Of a stretch of DNA of 64,000 nt, positions 12,579 through 23,849 are shown in pieces. The translations under genes and the position numbers were made by a program. The stretch is from Phragmites australis. Its lineage: Eukaryota; Streptophyta; Magnoliopsida; Poales; Poaceae. The notes beneath the pieces are model-generated. The model saw only the letters and a program-made list of their open reading frames with translations, made no database searches and was not told the DNA's origin. Location: contig NC_084933.1 in assembly GCF_958298935.1 (NCBI RefSeq), forward strand, positions 10,461,001 through 10,525,000. The letters run 5' to 3'. Within the stretch, counting starts at the first letter, position 1; each line of letters opens with the position of its first letter.

Positions 12579-12890
12579 TCCTGGGGATTTCAAACAGTAT
12601 TTTCTGCGGTACATTCCGCGAAGCGCCTTCCCCTCGGTCAGTGTGGTTGCTAGGTGAATCTCCCTCGATCCGTGCAGTTGCCAGGTGCACTATCCTTGAT
12701 CCGCATGGTTGCCACGCGCGCCTCCCACCTCGTTATCACGCTCCTCAGAAGTCAGAAGGACACGCGTCCTTTCGGTTCCCCGCCTGGGCTGTAGCAAGAG
12801 CCTGGACCAGAGAGACCAGCGCCACGTGGCATCGATGCTGGGATCAACCTCGATGAAAACGAGGGCCCCATTCGCAGTGTCTGGGCCATC

Positions 12891-12895
12891 GCCTA
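12891..12895. repeat. Target site duplication of the nested CRM solo LTR, left copy
   Basis: GCCTA directly precedes TGATGAGGAC and recurs at 13814-13818 directly after the LTR end. The 5-bp match supports a real insertion followed by LTR-LTR recombination. Confidence 0.8.
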
Positions 12896-13813
12896 TGATG
12901 AGGACATCACTCCCTCGGATACATACAATGATCCTCCATTGAACTTTCAAGGTCCAATCACAAGGGCTCGCGCACGACAATTAAATTTAGAGGTGAGCTC
13001 GTTCCTAAGCAACTCTTTATATAATTTTGAGAATAGATTACTACCTAATGATTATGTGTTGCTTAGGAATCATAGAGAGGACAAGGAGACACATAGAGGA
13101 AGGCTTGGAGGCGTGGAGGAGCAGCTAGGACGTCCAACAACAGCAGGAGGTCCAGTCCAACTCGAGTCCGAATCAGCCTCGACCTCCAGGACCAGCGAGC
13201 AGTAAAACGGACGCCCAGGACGCATCCGGACTCCGTTTTCGACGATTCATATATGGTTGGAAAGATAATTTCATAAGGAAACCAATGGCGTTGGTTTGAG
13301 GTCCAAATTCCTTCTGAGTCAACGGGAAACGTCGAAACAAGTCAGCATCCAGAATCTGTCCCGGTGCTGCGTCACCGTTTTTGGTCCGTTGGGCCATGTA
13401 TCGTGTTGGAGTCCATTAGGGACGCGTCCAGGGGTCCTTGGCCGACCCTAATCCTTTATATACAGTAGCTGCCACCCTAATTAGGGTTGGGTTTTGCTTA
13501 GATTATTCTGTCAAGAACAGTTTCGCCGTTTCGTCGGTTTGTGAGACCCCAACTCGTGAGATTAATCATTCATCTGCAATTTGGTTGCATTCTTCCTTGT
13601 TCTTGCTTGTGTTCTTCGATTCGCAGGCAATGATTTTAGCCTTCTTGGCGAGGTCAACCGTGCAACGCCGGTTGATAACTAGAGGAGACGTGGTGCTGCG
13701 ATTGCGTGGTTTCGAATCGTGTTGTTCGAAAGCCGGATCGACTTGTGTCTCGTTTCCACCAAATCGAGAGTTATCAGAACCTTTCGGAAGATCGGGAACC
13801 CTTGTTCATATTA
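12896..13813 (+). repeat. Solo LTR of a CRM-type chromovirus, nested in Tat A
   Basis: 918 bp starting TGATGAGGACATCACTC, as do the CRM LTRs at 31278, 42225 and 49405, but clearly diverged from them; it ends TTCATATTA rather than CTCATCA. The first part (12939-13205) is an open frame that gives the CR-like motif GPITRARARQLN, the polyprotein C-terminus that CRM elements encode inside the 3' LTR. A TTTATATACAG promoter motif lies near 13456. It is flanked by GCCTA duplications, has no internal region, and sits upstream of the antisense gene promoter of Tat A. Confidence 0.85.
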
Positions 13814-13823
13814 GCCTACCAAT

Positions 13824-13838
13824 GGGCCCGGGGGATGC
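13824..13838 (+). promoter_or_regulatory. Polypurine tract of Tat A
   Basis: GGGCCCGGGGGATGC lies directly before the second LTR. Position and G-richness fit the plus-strand primer. In the ancestral element it stood a few bases from the site where the CRM LTR later inserted. Confidence 0.55.
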
Positions 13839-15120
13839 TATCGGTGACATGGGAATCAGGGGTCCCCGAGTCCCGAAGCCAGAACAGCAGAGTGCCATGT
13901 GGTGCCCTCCCTCGGGGATTATCTCCCCGAGGTACGAGAAGACCAAGTTCCGGGAAACAGTGCTCAGGGCCATGAATAGTGGTCCCTAAGTACCCGAGTT
14001 CCCCGATGACCCGAGAAGACCAAGTTCCGGGAGAGGGGCTCAGGGCCATTAACAGTGTTCCCCGAGCACCCGAGTTCCTCGAGGACCCGAGCAGTCAAGT
14101 TCCGGGAGAGGGCGCTCGGGGCCATGAACAGTGGTCCCCGAGCACCCGAGTTCCCCGAGGACCAAGGAAGGTTATATCCGGGAGAGAGTGCTCGGGGCTG
14201 TGAACAGTAGTCCCTGAGCACTCACAGTTCCCCGAGGGCCTAAGAAGTCTTTCGCCGGTGGTCCCCACAAGGGCTCAACGATGAGGTGTCAATTAGTGAG
14301 AGGCCTGATGCTGCATTTAAGAGGACGCGTGGCCTGTCACTTCCAACCACTCCCCCCATGCCTGTTGTCAGTCCCTGCCACGATCTGGCAGGGAGGCATG
14401 GGGACATTTAATGCGCGGGTCCAATCGCGCATCATCTGGAGCGCCTTGGGGTAATGTCGCAAGGCTCAAGGCGCAACGCCTGTCGCCCTGCTGTGTCAGG
14501 CTCGCTCTGACCGGGAGGGCACGCGGGGCTGCTTGGTGGATGCCCGGCGGGCCCTCCCCACTGCACCAGCTGAAAAGCGGAATGATGACGATGAAGACCG
14601 GACGAGGGCGCATTTCAACCCTCCCCGTCACCTCAAGCTGCAGCCCATGATGGTTGCTTTCTATTTATGGCACCTTGGAACATGCGCCACCCTTTTTGGG
14701 CACTCTACCCGCCCCGACGGGTATAAAAGAGGGGCGGGCTCCCCGGAGAAGGAAGACGGGCACCGAAGACTTGGATCGGACGGAACACACCGAACAAGCT
14801 CAGAAGACAAGCCGACGAAGAACAAGGAGCACGAAGCTCTAGACTTAGACAAACATTCTTGTAACACAGCAGAACCTCAGAGAGACATTCTCAGAGCATT
14901 TATAGCATACTCACAGGAGTAGGGTATTACGCTCCGCGCGGCCCAAACCTGTCTAAAATCCCCTGAGCATTTACTTCCTCCTACACCCTATCATCCAATC
15001 CACCTGCATCTCATTTACTCCCATTTATTTCATGTACGATGTAGATTCTGAATCATCCCCCCGGCCGAATCTCAAACGGGGTCCCTCCGGATCCCCGCTT
15101 GTGGAGTTTACCCTCTGACA
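13839..15120 (+). repeat. 3' LTR of Tat A
   Basis: Homologous along its length to 5170-6476. It begins TATCGGTGAC (the terminal TG has become TA) and ends CCTCTGACA. It has fewer of the 60-76-bp subrepeats (about 13935-14240). The core promoter TATAAAA (14722-14728) is intact, in the context GGGTATAAAAGAGG. CATGC follows at 15121. Confidence 0.88.
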
Positions 15121-15125
15121 CATGC
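15121..15125. repeat. Target site duplication of Tat A, right copy
   Basis: CATGC, identical to 5165-5169. Confidence 0.9.
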
Positions 15126-16177
15126 GAAGACTTATACAGGTATAGACACCTACTAGAAGGATACAAAAGGATCTTTTGTCCCAGCCATTTGCATAGAGGT
15201 TCTAAAAAAGGAAAATTACACAATGGCCCCTAAAGACTCCTGTGCTTGCCAAACTCGCTGGCCATCGGATCTGAGCATTCCATCCGAAGGTGGAAAGAAG
15301 GTTTAGATTCACTCTCCTCTTCACTGCCAAACCCACAACCAGCTCTCAATCCTTGCAAAACCAAGTCGTTGCTGCCACAACCATACCTAGCAAAAGAACC
15401 ATGCAGCCAAGACCGACACCGCCACCCTCAGCTGCAACAAAGATGACGGACAAAGACACATCATTGGTTGTCGTTGGCTCAGAAGCTAGCGACCCGAAAC
15501 ACAAGAAATAGGGGATCTGAAGCACCCCCACCAACATAAGAAAACTACAAGCACATACATACCAAAAACATAGGCGTACCTCCACAAGCTCACACCAGAA
15601 ACATCGTCGAAATGACAACTCCGTCGGTAGAAGCTGGGACAAAGTGACATCCACATGAACCCAACATGGACAACACTGTCGAAAACCTAAACGCTAACCT
15701 ACCAAAAGTACATCCCTACCAACTACGAGGAGCTTCCAACGTCAATCTACCAGTACCCCTCCTACACCAGCGCCAAAGAGGCTGTCAGGGCCAAAAAGCC
15801 AACAAGATCAACACCGGAATAAAAAATGCCTCTGAATCGTCTTTCTACTTATAGAGAGGGGACATGTCAGTTCCGCCACGGAACCCTTAGACTAGCAAAA
15901 TCCATCTGTTCTTTCTTGTGTTGCATCACCACAACTAACCAAGCCGATCCAAAACAGCCGCCAGATTGGGCCCCGCATGGGCTACTGACTAGCCTCTGAG
16001 CCTTCCTGCACATCACAGAACTCTGCTCCAGCACCTGGCGCCCCCACCTGAGCCTTGGCCTCCATCGCTGGAGCCATGCGCCCCGAGCCTGCCACCCACA
16101 CACACGTCTGGGCCAGCCTTCGTGCCTCTCCTGCGAGCTCTCGCCAGGGCTGCACCGTGCTGGAGCCCGCTTGACAG
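15126..16177. other. Unassigned DNA between Tat A and MULE1
   Basis: No gene is recognised. With the last bases before 5165 it makes the pre-insertion site of Tat A. On the minus strand the rejoined region has an A/T-rich tail-like appearance, so a LINE remnant is possible, but no reverse transcriptase is visible. The part from about 15900 is GC-rich and runs to the MULE1 insertion site. Confidence 0.4.
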
Positions 16178-16186
16178 GCCATCTAG
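16178..16186. repeat. 9-bp target site duplication of MULE1, left copy
   Basis: GCCATCTAG here and GCCATCTAC at 24040-24048 flank the inverted repeats; eight of nine bases match. A 9-bp duplication is the footprint of Mutator-superfamily transposases. Confidence 0.85.
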
Positions 16187-16384
16187 GATTTTTTTTATTT
16201 TTATATTTTTCTGATTAAAAAATTAAATAAAATAGATTTCTTGTGGAAAAAATTACAAAACTAGGCGCCTGCAGCCCCCTGAGAGGGTTGCAGCCCTCTA
16301 AGAGGGCAGTTAGGCTTGCTAACCGCCCCCTGGGAGGGCGGGTGGCCTAACTGCCCCCTCAGAGGGCGACAAGGGGGTGCCCGC
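16187..16384 (+). repeat. MULE1 left terminal inverted repeat
   Basis: Starts GATTTTTTTTATTTTTATAT and pairs with the reverse complement of 23850-24039, which starts GAGTTTTTTTATTTTTATAT. The first about 80 bp are AT-rich; then comes a GC-rich block made of several short palindromes of the type CCCTCTGAGAGGG, spaced 20-40 bp apart. Confidence 0.85.
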
Positions 16385-16503
16385 CCGAGCCCGCACCTTA
16401 CCGTCCCATGATAGGGCGGGTATGGCTCCTTGCTGCCCTCTCAGGGGGCTATAAGGGGGGCTGCCTGCCCGTGCCCACCGGCCTCCATGCTTGCTCCCTC
16501 CTC

Positions 16504-16510
16504 TATAAAA
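16504..16510 (+). promoter_or_regulatory. TATA box of the MULE1 transposase gene
   Basis: CTCTATAAAAGGGCC lies about 120 bp inside the left repeat block. It is followed by a purine-rich leader (16555-16590) and a good splice donor, TTCG followed by GTAAGT, at 16643. The matching acceptor is TTTTTCAG at 17162, so a roughly 520-bp 5' UTR intron (16643-17162) is likely. Confidence 0.6.
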
Positions 16511-17162
16511 GGGCCTAAAAATAGGTAAAATTCACATTTTATTCCGAAAAAAGAAAAAACTCTGAAGAGGGAGGAGAGGAGAGGAAGAGAGCCTGGCGAA
16601 TCCCTGCTGCATTTGATCCGCGGATTTGAAGATCACTTTTCGGTAAGTTCCTCTATACTTTTATTGTTGTTAATTAGTGCAGTAGTAGTATATGACATAA
16701 GTTTTAGACATGTATGACCTAGGGTTTAGAAAATACTATGTTTAGTAGAAAATTGTCAAATTTACTTAGGACATGGTTGGATAGTAGTGAAATATAGAAT
16801 ATTATTTGTAGTATGTTAGTTTTGAATATAGAGATTTTATAGAGTAATAATTGTAGGGTTGTATTGTGCGACATAGGAGCTAGCACTCTATGGTAATAGG
16901 CGGACCTAGGATGTAGCATTTAGAAAATGGTAGTATACTGTGAATATTAATTCCGACATGGTAGAATAGCTATTAAATGTAGATTGTATTGAGTAATATT
17001 TGTAGGTAGGTTTGGGTAGGGCTATTATTGAAAACCTATTGTTATGTATGAATCGGTGTTGGTAAATTTTTTTTCTCCGATACTGAGAAATATAGTTCGT
17101 CGGTCTTAACATTGGTTATATTTGCGGATGTTTCCAGGGATGGTAGATAATTAATTTTTCAG

Positions 17163-19718
17163 ATATATTATGGTGAGGGTGAAATTAGGTATGGTCCTAA
17201 CGGTGTAGATCTGTCTGGATTTCGTCATGTCATGAAGGGTCTTAGTAAAGCTAATGAGTGGACCATTGTGGGTGTGTGCAAATGGCTCATGCGGTTTTTC
17301 CAACTGGATCCGCAACAACATGAGCTGAAGCTGAAAGCTGTCCTCAGCCGTGCTAGTCATGGATACTTTGGGGAGCTTGTTCCGATCGAAGCCACATCAA
17401 CTTGGAGGCAGTATATAGATATATCTTGTGAACGTGGCCTGCTTCTAGTTTTGTTAGCTGAGGCATAACTAAAAGATCAAACGGAGGTGAACTCTGCGGA
17501 AGCAGTAGCGGGACCAAGTGAGGCAATGGAAGATGAATCAGACCAGGTTAATGTCGGGACCAGGGCAGATGTTGGAGATATTCCAGAGATGCAACCGATG
17601 GGTGTAGCTGATGAAGGGGAGCATATCCCTAGCATCATTGAAGAGATGGAGTCAGAGGATCAAGAGTTGGAGGAAGGCATTGCCGATGGGGATTCATCTG
17701 ACGAGGAGGGTAATGCTCCTGTGCCTGCAGAGTGGAGAGATCACGAATTTTCAAAGCTGGTGATTAGTGAGGCTGATCGGACACCATGGCAGTACCATGA
17801 GAACGAGGTGTCTCACGGTGCTATATACCCTACAAAGGAGGTAGTTATTGATGCAGTTAAATTCTGATCGCTGTCGCTTAGAAGGCAGTTCAAGGTTGTT
17901 AAATCCAGTAAAAGATAGTATGATGTGAAGTGTTTGGTGCCTCAATATCCTTGGTGGGTGCATGCATTCAGAGGGAAATGGGTAGACTACTGGCAGTGCT
18001 CAATAGTCAAGGAACATAATTGTCACACTGAGGAAATAGAGTTCGCCCACCGGAACCTGTCATTTGCCTTTATTGCTAATGTTATGTATAGGGAGATTGT
18101 GGACAACATAAGGTATGAGCCACGATCAATAATCCGTGCTATTGAGCAAAGGTTCCAGTACATAATAAACTATACGAAGGCATGGAGAGCGAAACAGAAG
18201 GCTATTGAGATGAGGTTCAGAACATATGAAGATTCATATCACAATCTACCTCGTCAATTAGCCACAATTTGTGGAAGGAACCCAGGCAGCTACTATGATA
18301 TCAAGCATTACCCCTCGACTGATGCGGAGTATAGCGGGAAATGAGTATTGCAGCGTGCTTTCTTTGCATTCGTTGCAACCATCATATGCTTGGATGGAAC
18401 ATTCCTGACTAGGAAGTACAAAGGACAGATATTGTCTGCAATTGGGGTTAACGGTAACAACCAAGTCCTGCCACTGGGGTTTGCTTTCGTGGAGAGTGAG
18501 AACAGGGACAACTGGTATTGGTTCCTTGAGCTGGTGAAACATGCTATTGTTCTTGACCGACCAGATGTGTGTCTGATTCATGATAGACATGCAGGGTTGT
18601 TGCAGGCTTCGCTAGATATGCAACATGGTAGTGTTCAACGGGGTGTAGCAGCACAGTGGCCCGACCTGAAGAGCAGGTCGTGCATGCGCCATATGGGTGC
18701 GAACTTCTACAGATAGTTTAAAAACAAAGAGTTGATGAATCTTTTCAAAAAATTATGCAGTCAAAACCAGCAACGGAAGTTCAATTCCCTATGGGAAAGA
18801 CTGGATGAACTAACTCTAAAACAGACAGCAGAGGCTGCACCAATTGTGATGAACCGATAGCTCTTGGACCTCTCCCACAGATACTCCGCAGATAGTAAAG
18901 AGGTCAGGGTCAGCTATTAGGAGCTTTTCACAGTGGATACGTAATGAGCCAAATGAAAAATGGGCTTTGCTGTACGACAGTGGTGCGGCAAGGTATGGAG
19001 TAATGGAGTAATGACAATAAATCTTGCTGAGGTTTATAACTAGGTCATGCGAGAAATGAGGTCTCTCCCGCTTGTTGGAATTGTAGAAGGCATTTTGCAT
19101 GGGACTTGTAAGTATTTTATTGATCGGTACGCAGGTGCTAAAAATGTAATAGAGGAAAATCGTATGCTGTATGGACGGATGCTGTGTGAGTATATGGAGA
19201 AGGCCACAAAGAAGGCCCACATGCATCGCACAAACCAAGAGGGGCCTGCGGAGCACAGGTTCAGTGTCCTGTGCCGAGATATGGGTCGGAGGGGTGGAAG
19301 GCATGAGCGGCATGTTCAAGAGTGTGTGCTAAGGACTGGGATATGCATTTGTAGTTGCTAGAAACCACAATTACTCCACAAACCTTGTACACACGTCATA
19401 GCTGCATGTGCGGAGCACAATATGCTTCCCAGGCAATATGTTTCAAAGTACTTCATGAAGGATCAAATACTGAATACCTGAAATCATGAGCTGTATGGTT
19501 ACGACATTGTTGACAATTTTACAAGTAATCCAGGGCCTTCACGAATCTATGTGCCTGATTTGGAAAAGATGAAGAACACACCTGGCCACCGACAAACTCG
19601 CTGGATTTGCAACGGTATGGATAAATCCGAGGCGGGTCCTAGGGTCAAGCGATGCAGTCAGTGCAATGAAATAGGTCACACGTACAAGTATTGTCCTTAA
19701 AATACACTTGTTGTCTAG
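17163..19718 (+). pseudogene. MURA-type transposase pseudogene of MULE1
   Basis: One frame can be followed almost without a shift from 17163 to a TAG at 19716-19718. In order: an N-terminal GEIRYGPNGVDLSGF domain, an acidic linker (about 17490-17720), a MuDR-type DNA-binding region (17740-18020), the MULE DDE domain with D at 18393 (CLDGTF), D at 18582 (IHDRHAGL) and E at 19029 (NLAEVYN), a SWIM zinc finger (about 19353-19411, with CTHVIAAC) and a CCHC knuckle (CSQCNEIGHTYKYC, to 19694). Stops interrupt it at 17466, 17865, 17910, 18342, 18714 and further on; a short GGAGTAAT duplication near 19000 compensates an earlier shift. The catalytic residues are all present, but the gene is dead. The first exon and start codon are not certain. 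Confidence 0.85.
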
Positions 19719-19930
19719 GTGAGTATTATGACATGTTGTAGTGTGATTGTATTTAACGTAGCTTGCTGTCTTAATTTTACTTCGAATTCTAGCATTTGAA
19801 CCTTCATTTGTAAGTACATGTCGCAATATGTTCATGTTGCATATAGTTGTATAGTGAATTTGCATTCAATGTATATTGTTCCTGTCTACATCTAGCAATG
19901 AATTAATGTACATGCCTTTCAAATGCAGAT

Positions 19931-22250
19931 ATGGCGGACCCTGCGACCCCCGAGCTTCTGGACCCTGCAGTGGACAAGAAGCATCACAGCTTCTTGTCCG
20001 CCGACCACCAGACAGAGTTAGGAGTGTTCCGACTACGGGGCCCTGGAGAGCTGCTTACGATCGACGATCGGTGGAAGCACAAGTACTTTGATACTTTCAT
20101 ACGAAATTGCCATATCATTGATGTACTTCGATACTTTCAGGTTGGCAGCAACGGGACTCCTACCGCTTTGCCGTTTGGTTGTGGCCCGGTCGACGGAGAA
20201 CCTCGAGGCAGCGGCGCATCATTTTTATTTTGACTGGTCGCTGATAGCAGCACTGGTTGACCGATGGAGGCCAGAGACACATACGTTCCACCTCTCGTGC
20301 TGCGAGATGACCCCGACCTTGCAGGACCTAGTCTACCTCTTAGGCCTATCGTGCGCGGAAGCTACGGTTGGGGTCATCGATATGGATGCTGACTGGATTA
20401 ACGTCATGCATCGGCGCTTTGGCCCGGTTGAGCGGAAGGCCAACGCACCCCTTTACGTACCTGAGTTCTTGTCCGATGCACGAGGGCCAACAAAGAAGTG
20501 GATCCTACAAATTCAGGTTCAGTACAATACAACCTCTCATTTCCTATTCGAGTATTTAGTTATGATCATTATTGACACCTGTCATGTTTACAGCCGGCGT
20601 ACATGCACCCCCAGGCCAACGCAAACTCGATCTTCAGGCATTTGGAGGCCTATCTGCTTTGGCTGTTTGGGTGAGTTATGTTCACCAGCGGCCAAGGCCA
20701 CCTGGTTGCGAGGACGCTTGTGTCGTATGCCAGGTTGATAGCTAATGCTGATGGCGAGGAGGTACCGCAGTTCAGTTGGGCAACTGCTGTCCTTGCTGCG
20801 ACGTATCAGGTGCTCTGCGATGCATGCACAAAGAAGGAGCCACTAGCCACTTTTGCTGGGTGCCCACTTCTTCTGTAGCTGTGGTCCTACAAGTGGTTCG
20901 CCATAGGCAGGCTAGTGGTCGACCGCTCCCCGTACCTAGAGGAATGGTACGGCGAGCCGGAGGAGGATGCGCCTACCATGGCCTCGATTTGGTGTCGTCG
21001 TCGGGTACGTACTTTTTGTTAACACTTCCATTGGCACGCATGTTATTTCTAATGATTTCTAACGATGTTTGTCACACAGCCACACAGGGCGCATGAGCAG
21101 CCTCGCAGCGCTTACGAGCATTTTCGGTCCCAGTTCAACAGGCTACGTCTGGACGACGTGGTTTGGCAGCCATACAGCTTCTTGGTCATCCAAGGCCGTG
21201 CGGGTTTGGGTTTGTCGCCGTTGTGTACCCGCGATGAGGAGTATTGGCTTATGAAGGCACTGCTTGTCCTTGACATCTACGTCGAGGAGTACTCACCGCA
21301 CCACGTCATGTTGCAGTTTGGCCGTCACCAGGCATTCCCTCTCGTCCACATTCGTACTCTCCCCGTGCACGTCCATAGGTATATATGCAAAATTAAAAAT
21401 TTTGTAACCTTCGTCTTACTGTGAATTATATTTAACATGGTTCACTTGCAGGCACACACACAAAGGCTAGCTGGTTGGCAACCTCTGGGCAGATTGCTTG
21501 GCCCCACATGTCTCAGCATGGGCCCAAGCGCTACAGGATGTCATGGAGGATGTGCGTCCCTTCGGTGAGTGGAGCTTCAACGACTACCTACGGTGGTACG
21601 TTCCACGTACACGCACACGGATCACCTACACCCTTGAGTGTGTCTGGCCCCACGTCACGTCGACTACGGAGGTGTACCCGGTCCATTGGGATGAGGACGC
21701 TGCATTAGCGGTATGTTTTACTTACAAGTCAGTAGTCCATACTCGAGGAACAAAAACTATACATTTAAATTGTTTTTTCCTTGTTCATATCCGCAGGCCG
21801 ATATCATTTACGATGTCCATAGGGATGTAGCTGGTACCATGGACCGCCTCAGGTAAGGGGTGCACCTTAGTGCATCGGATCTCGCGGGCTTCGTCAAGCG
21901 GGTTTTCGAAAAGACCTCACGCGCCTTGAAGGTTACCTCATACCAGTCCACCACAGATGTAGCTAGAGCGCCTCCCAGGTCTAGTGGGGTCCATGCCGAG
22001 TCGTCTCAGAGGTCAGATGTGCACCACCGTTCATCGGTGTTGGCACCCACACGACCCCTTTTACCATGTCCTGCAGGCTCGGAGCAAATAGGTACGGATT
22101 TTTAATTTGCATGGTGTTGAAATATATTCGTTTCTTATTGGTGCAATTATTATTAAACTTTTATTAGGTGCACCTACACAAGCCTCGACGCAACCTCGTA
22201 GACCTAGCCCTGTGCGTCCACCCTCAGGTACTGGGCGCCTCGTAGAGTGA
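19931..22250 (+). pseudogene. Plant mobile domain (PMD) gene of MULE1, seven exons
   Basis: The exons join in phase with GT-AG introns: 19931-20070, 20141-20516, 20594-21004, 21080-21378, 21452-21710, 21797-22091 and 22168-22250. The protein has the PMD core: LLPLCRLV, FYFDWSLIAALVDRWRPETH, MTPTLQDLVYLLGL, a FSWATAVLAATYQVLCDACT helix, and an EEYSPHHVMLQFGRHQ segment, then a Ser/Pro-rich tail. Four in-frame stops spoil it: TGA in exon 3 (about 20669), TAG near 20876, TAG in exon 5 (about 21468) and TAA in exon 6 (about 21853). The PMD2 copy or the family pattern has Trp or Gln at these places, so all are single transitions. PMD proteins occur in host genes (MAIN, MAIL1) and in transposons. 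PMD2 has two extra 3' exons; here the end may be truncated. Confidence 0.85.
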
Positions 22251-22717
22251 TTCACGATGTAATCTTTATGGTCCACTTAGCATGTTGTAACTACGTTTCT
22301 TATTCCAATGTGATGGCATGGTAGTTGCATTTCTTAATTCGACATGACCACATGCTACATTCTATCATCCTCACCAATGTATATCTTACAAAGCTACTTA
22401 TACACGAAGTGACAGGTCGCTTACTCTGTCGAGCATGTAACTTTAATCATGAAGTGACCACACTACTAAACTTTAACCATGACATGACAACACATGTCTC
22501 CTTGCGCAGGCTTTAGACAAGAAGTGACAACAGCAAACAGCTTTTACCACACAATAAATGACAACACAGGTACCAATAAACACGGAATCTCTGTCCATCA
22601 TCAATGACACAACTTTCCCATTCTTCAAGATGGAATCCAATGCTCCTGCCACCCTCTGAGCCCTTCCACTCACTCCTTTCTTCAAGAACGAATCCAATGC
22701 TCCTGCCTTCCCCCACC
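22251..22717. other. Spacer between PMD and GRF genes of MULE1
   Basis: Non-coding. 22340-22570 carries degenerate copies of the repeat seen in tandem at 25748-25950 of MULE2, in the opposite orientation (GAAGTGACCACA, ACCATGACATGACAACA). A 17-bp phrase, AATCCAATGCTCCTGCC, occurs twice (about 22634 and 22691) just before the GRF gene promoter. Confidence 0.5.
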
Positions 22718-22724
22718 ATAAATA
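22717..22724 (+). promoter_or_regulatory. TATA box of the GRF gene of MULE1
   Basis: CCACCATAAATAGCC, 54 bp before the ATG at 22778. A separate promoter would fit the 500-bp gap after the PMD gene. Prediction from sequence only. Confidence 0.4.
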
Positions 22725-22777
22725 GCCGAACCTCCATACGTTGATGCACCACTCATTTCTCAGATCTCTCGAGTGCA

Positions 22778-23373
22778 ATGTCTTCCTCAGCTCTACCAAG
22801 CCCACCAAAGAAATATTGGGGGATTTTCATCCCTCAAGGTATTGAACCACTGATGTGCTTATGTGGTGACCGTTGTAGGCTCCGTGAGTCGCAGGACATC
22901 TCATACACCTATGGGCTACGCTTCTTCATGTGTGCCAACTACGAATATGACAAGCCTCAACATGGAACATACGAGTATCCACTAGTATAGCAACAAATAT
23001 CAGCCACATCTTTGCCGATTTCGCACCCTATTTTACTAACTGCTCATCTTGTTCTATTTCTTCAGTCTCATCCACCACTCTGTGATTTTATTCAATGGCT
23101 CGACAATGAGCAAAATGAGGAACAGAAGTAGTGGGTCAACATGAACATGAGGTGGAGAAGGGAAGCTTACGCACGTCGGGAGTACGAGCAACAGCAAGAG
23201 GAACTTTGCCTAAAGAGGGAGGAAGAAGAGCGCATGAGGAAGGAGGCGTACGACCATACCGGGGCTCAGGCTCAAGAGGTTGAGAGGGCAAGGAAGTGGG
23301 AGAGAGCCCGCCGTGCTAAGACGGCAGGTCCAGATGCCATCTGAAAGGGAAAATATCCTAGATGCACTCAGTA
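22778..23373 (+). pseudogene. GRF-type zinc-finger / coiled-coil gene of MULE1
   Basis: Two exons, 22778-22984 and from 23066, joined in phase across a GT-AG intron. Exon 1 gives a short GRF-like finger: CLCGDRCRLRESQD, then GLRFFMCANY, matching the C-x-C...C...GxxFxxC pattern. Exon 2 opens with PPLCDFIQWLDNEQ, continues as a charged coiled coil rich in Arg and Glu, and ends in a basic tail KGKYPRCTQ with TAG at 23371-23373. Two premature stops are seen: TAG at 23129 and TGA at 23342. MULE2 carries the same gene at 24931-25539. GRF fingers bind single-stranded nucleic acid in other proteins; the role in a MULE is unknown. About 165 residues if read through. Confidence 0.75.
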
Positions 23374-23849
23374 GAGAGTATCTAATGTAACCCGACATAC
23401 TTCCATTCCCTAAGGCATGTTATGATTAGGAGCGACACACTAATAAGTAGGTCTTAGTGCGAACCGTACATGCCACCTTCTTTTCCTCGTCGTGTTGTCG
23501 TGGTTACAGTCTCATGTAATGTTTTCCACCGTATGTTTAATATTATGTTTGTCGCAGTTCGCAACCTCATACCCGCGTAATATACTGCGAGTGCTTCACA
23601 TATACAATTTGTTCACAAATACTAATTTTTTTTATTCTCCAATAATTACGTAACCTACTACTACAAATTCTCGCTTCCTCAGTATACCGTTTTCACTCCT
23701 CTTCAATCTTGTTAATTCCAAATTCTGTAAATTCCCTATTTTAAATTTTGATGAAAAACACAAAATTTTGCAATTCAGCAACAAAAATGCCATTACCACC
23801 CCCTCAGATGGCGGGTAGGCTGCTAACCGCTGTCCGAGACCCTACCCGC
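23374..23849. other. 3' flank of the GRF gene in MULE1
   Basis: Non-coding, AT-rich. The part after the gene matches the reverse complement of about 24700-24930 in MULE2 (for example CTAAGGCATGTTA). Palindromic GC-rich units of the right inverted repeat begin near 23795. Confidence 0.5.

Larger units (their letters stand above)
5170..15120 (+). mobile_element. Tat A: complete, internally deleted Tat-lineage Ty3/gypsy retrotransposon
   Basis: The element has two related LTRs (1307 and 1282 bp), a primer site, a polypurine tract and a perfect 5-bp target duplication. Inside it keeps only the first part of gag and the last part of integrase in sense. A repeat-rich spacer follows, then a long antisense gene of the Transposase_28 type, an arrangement known from plant Tat elements with additional ORFs. 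Protease, reverse transcriptase, RNase H and most of integrase are absent, so it could only have moved with proteins from elsewhere. A CRM solo LTR (12896-13813) is nested inside. Nearly 10 kb long including the insertion. Confidence 0.9.

Noticed and set aside
13470..13490. Telomere-like CCCTAATTAGGG in CRM LTRs
   Set aside because: It is a single palindrome conserved in each CRM LTR, not a telomeric repeat array.
19931..22250. A host PMD gene of the MAIN/MAIL1 type
   Set aside because: It lies between MULE inverted repeats, has a homologue in the same place in MULE2, and carries four stops.
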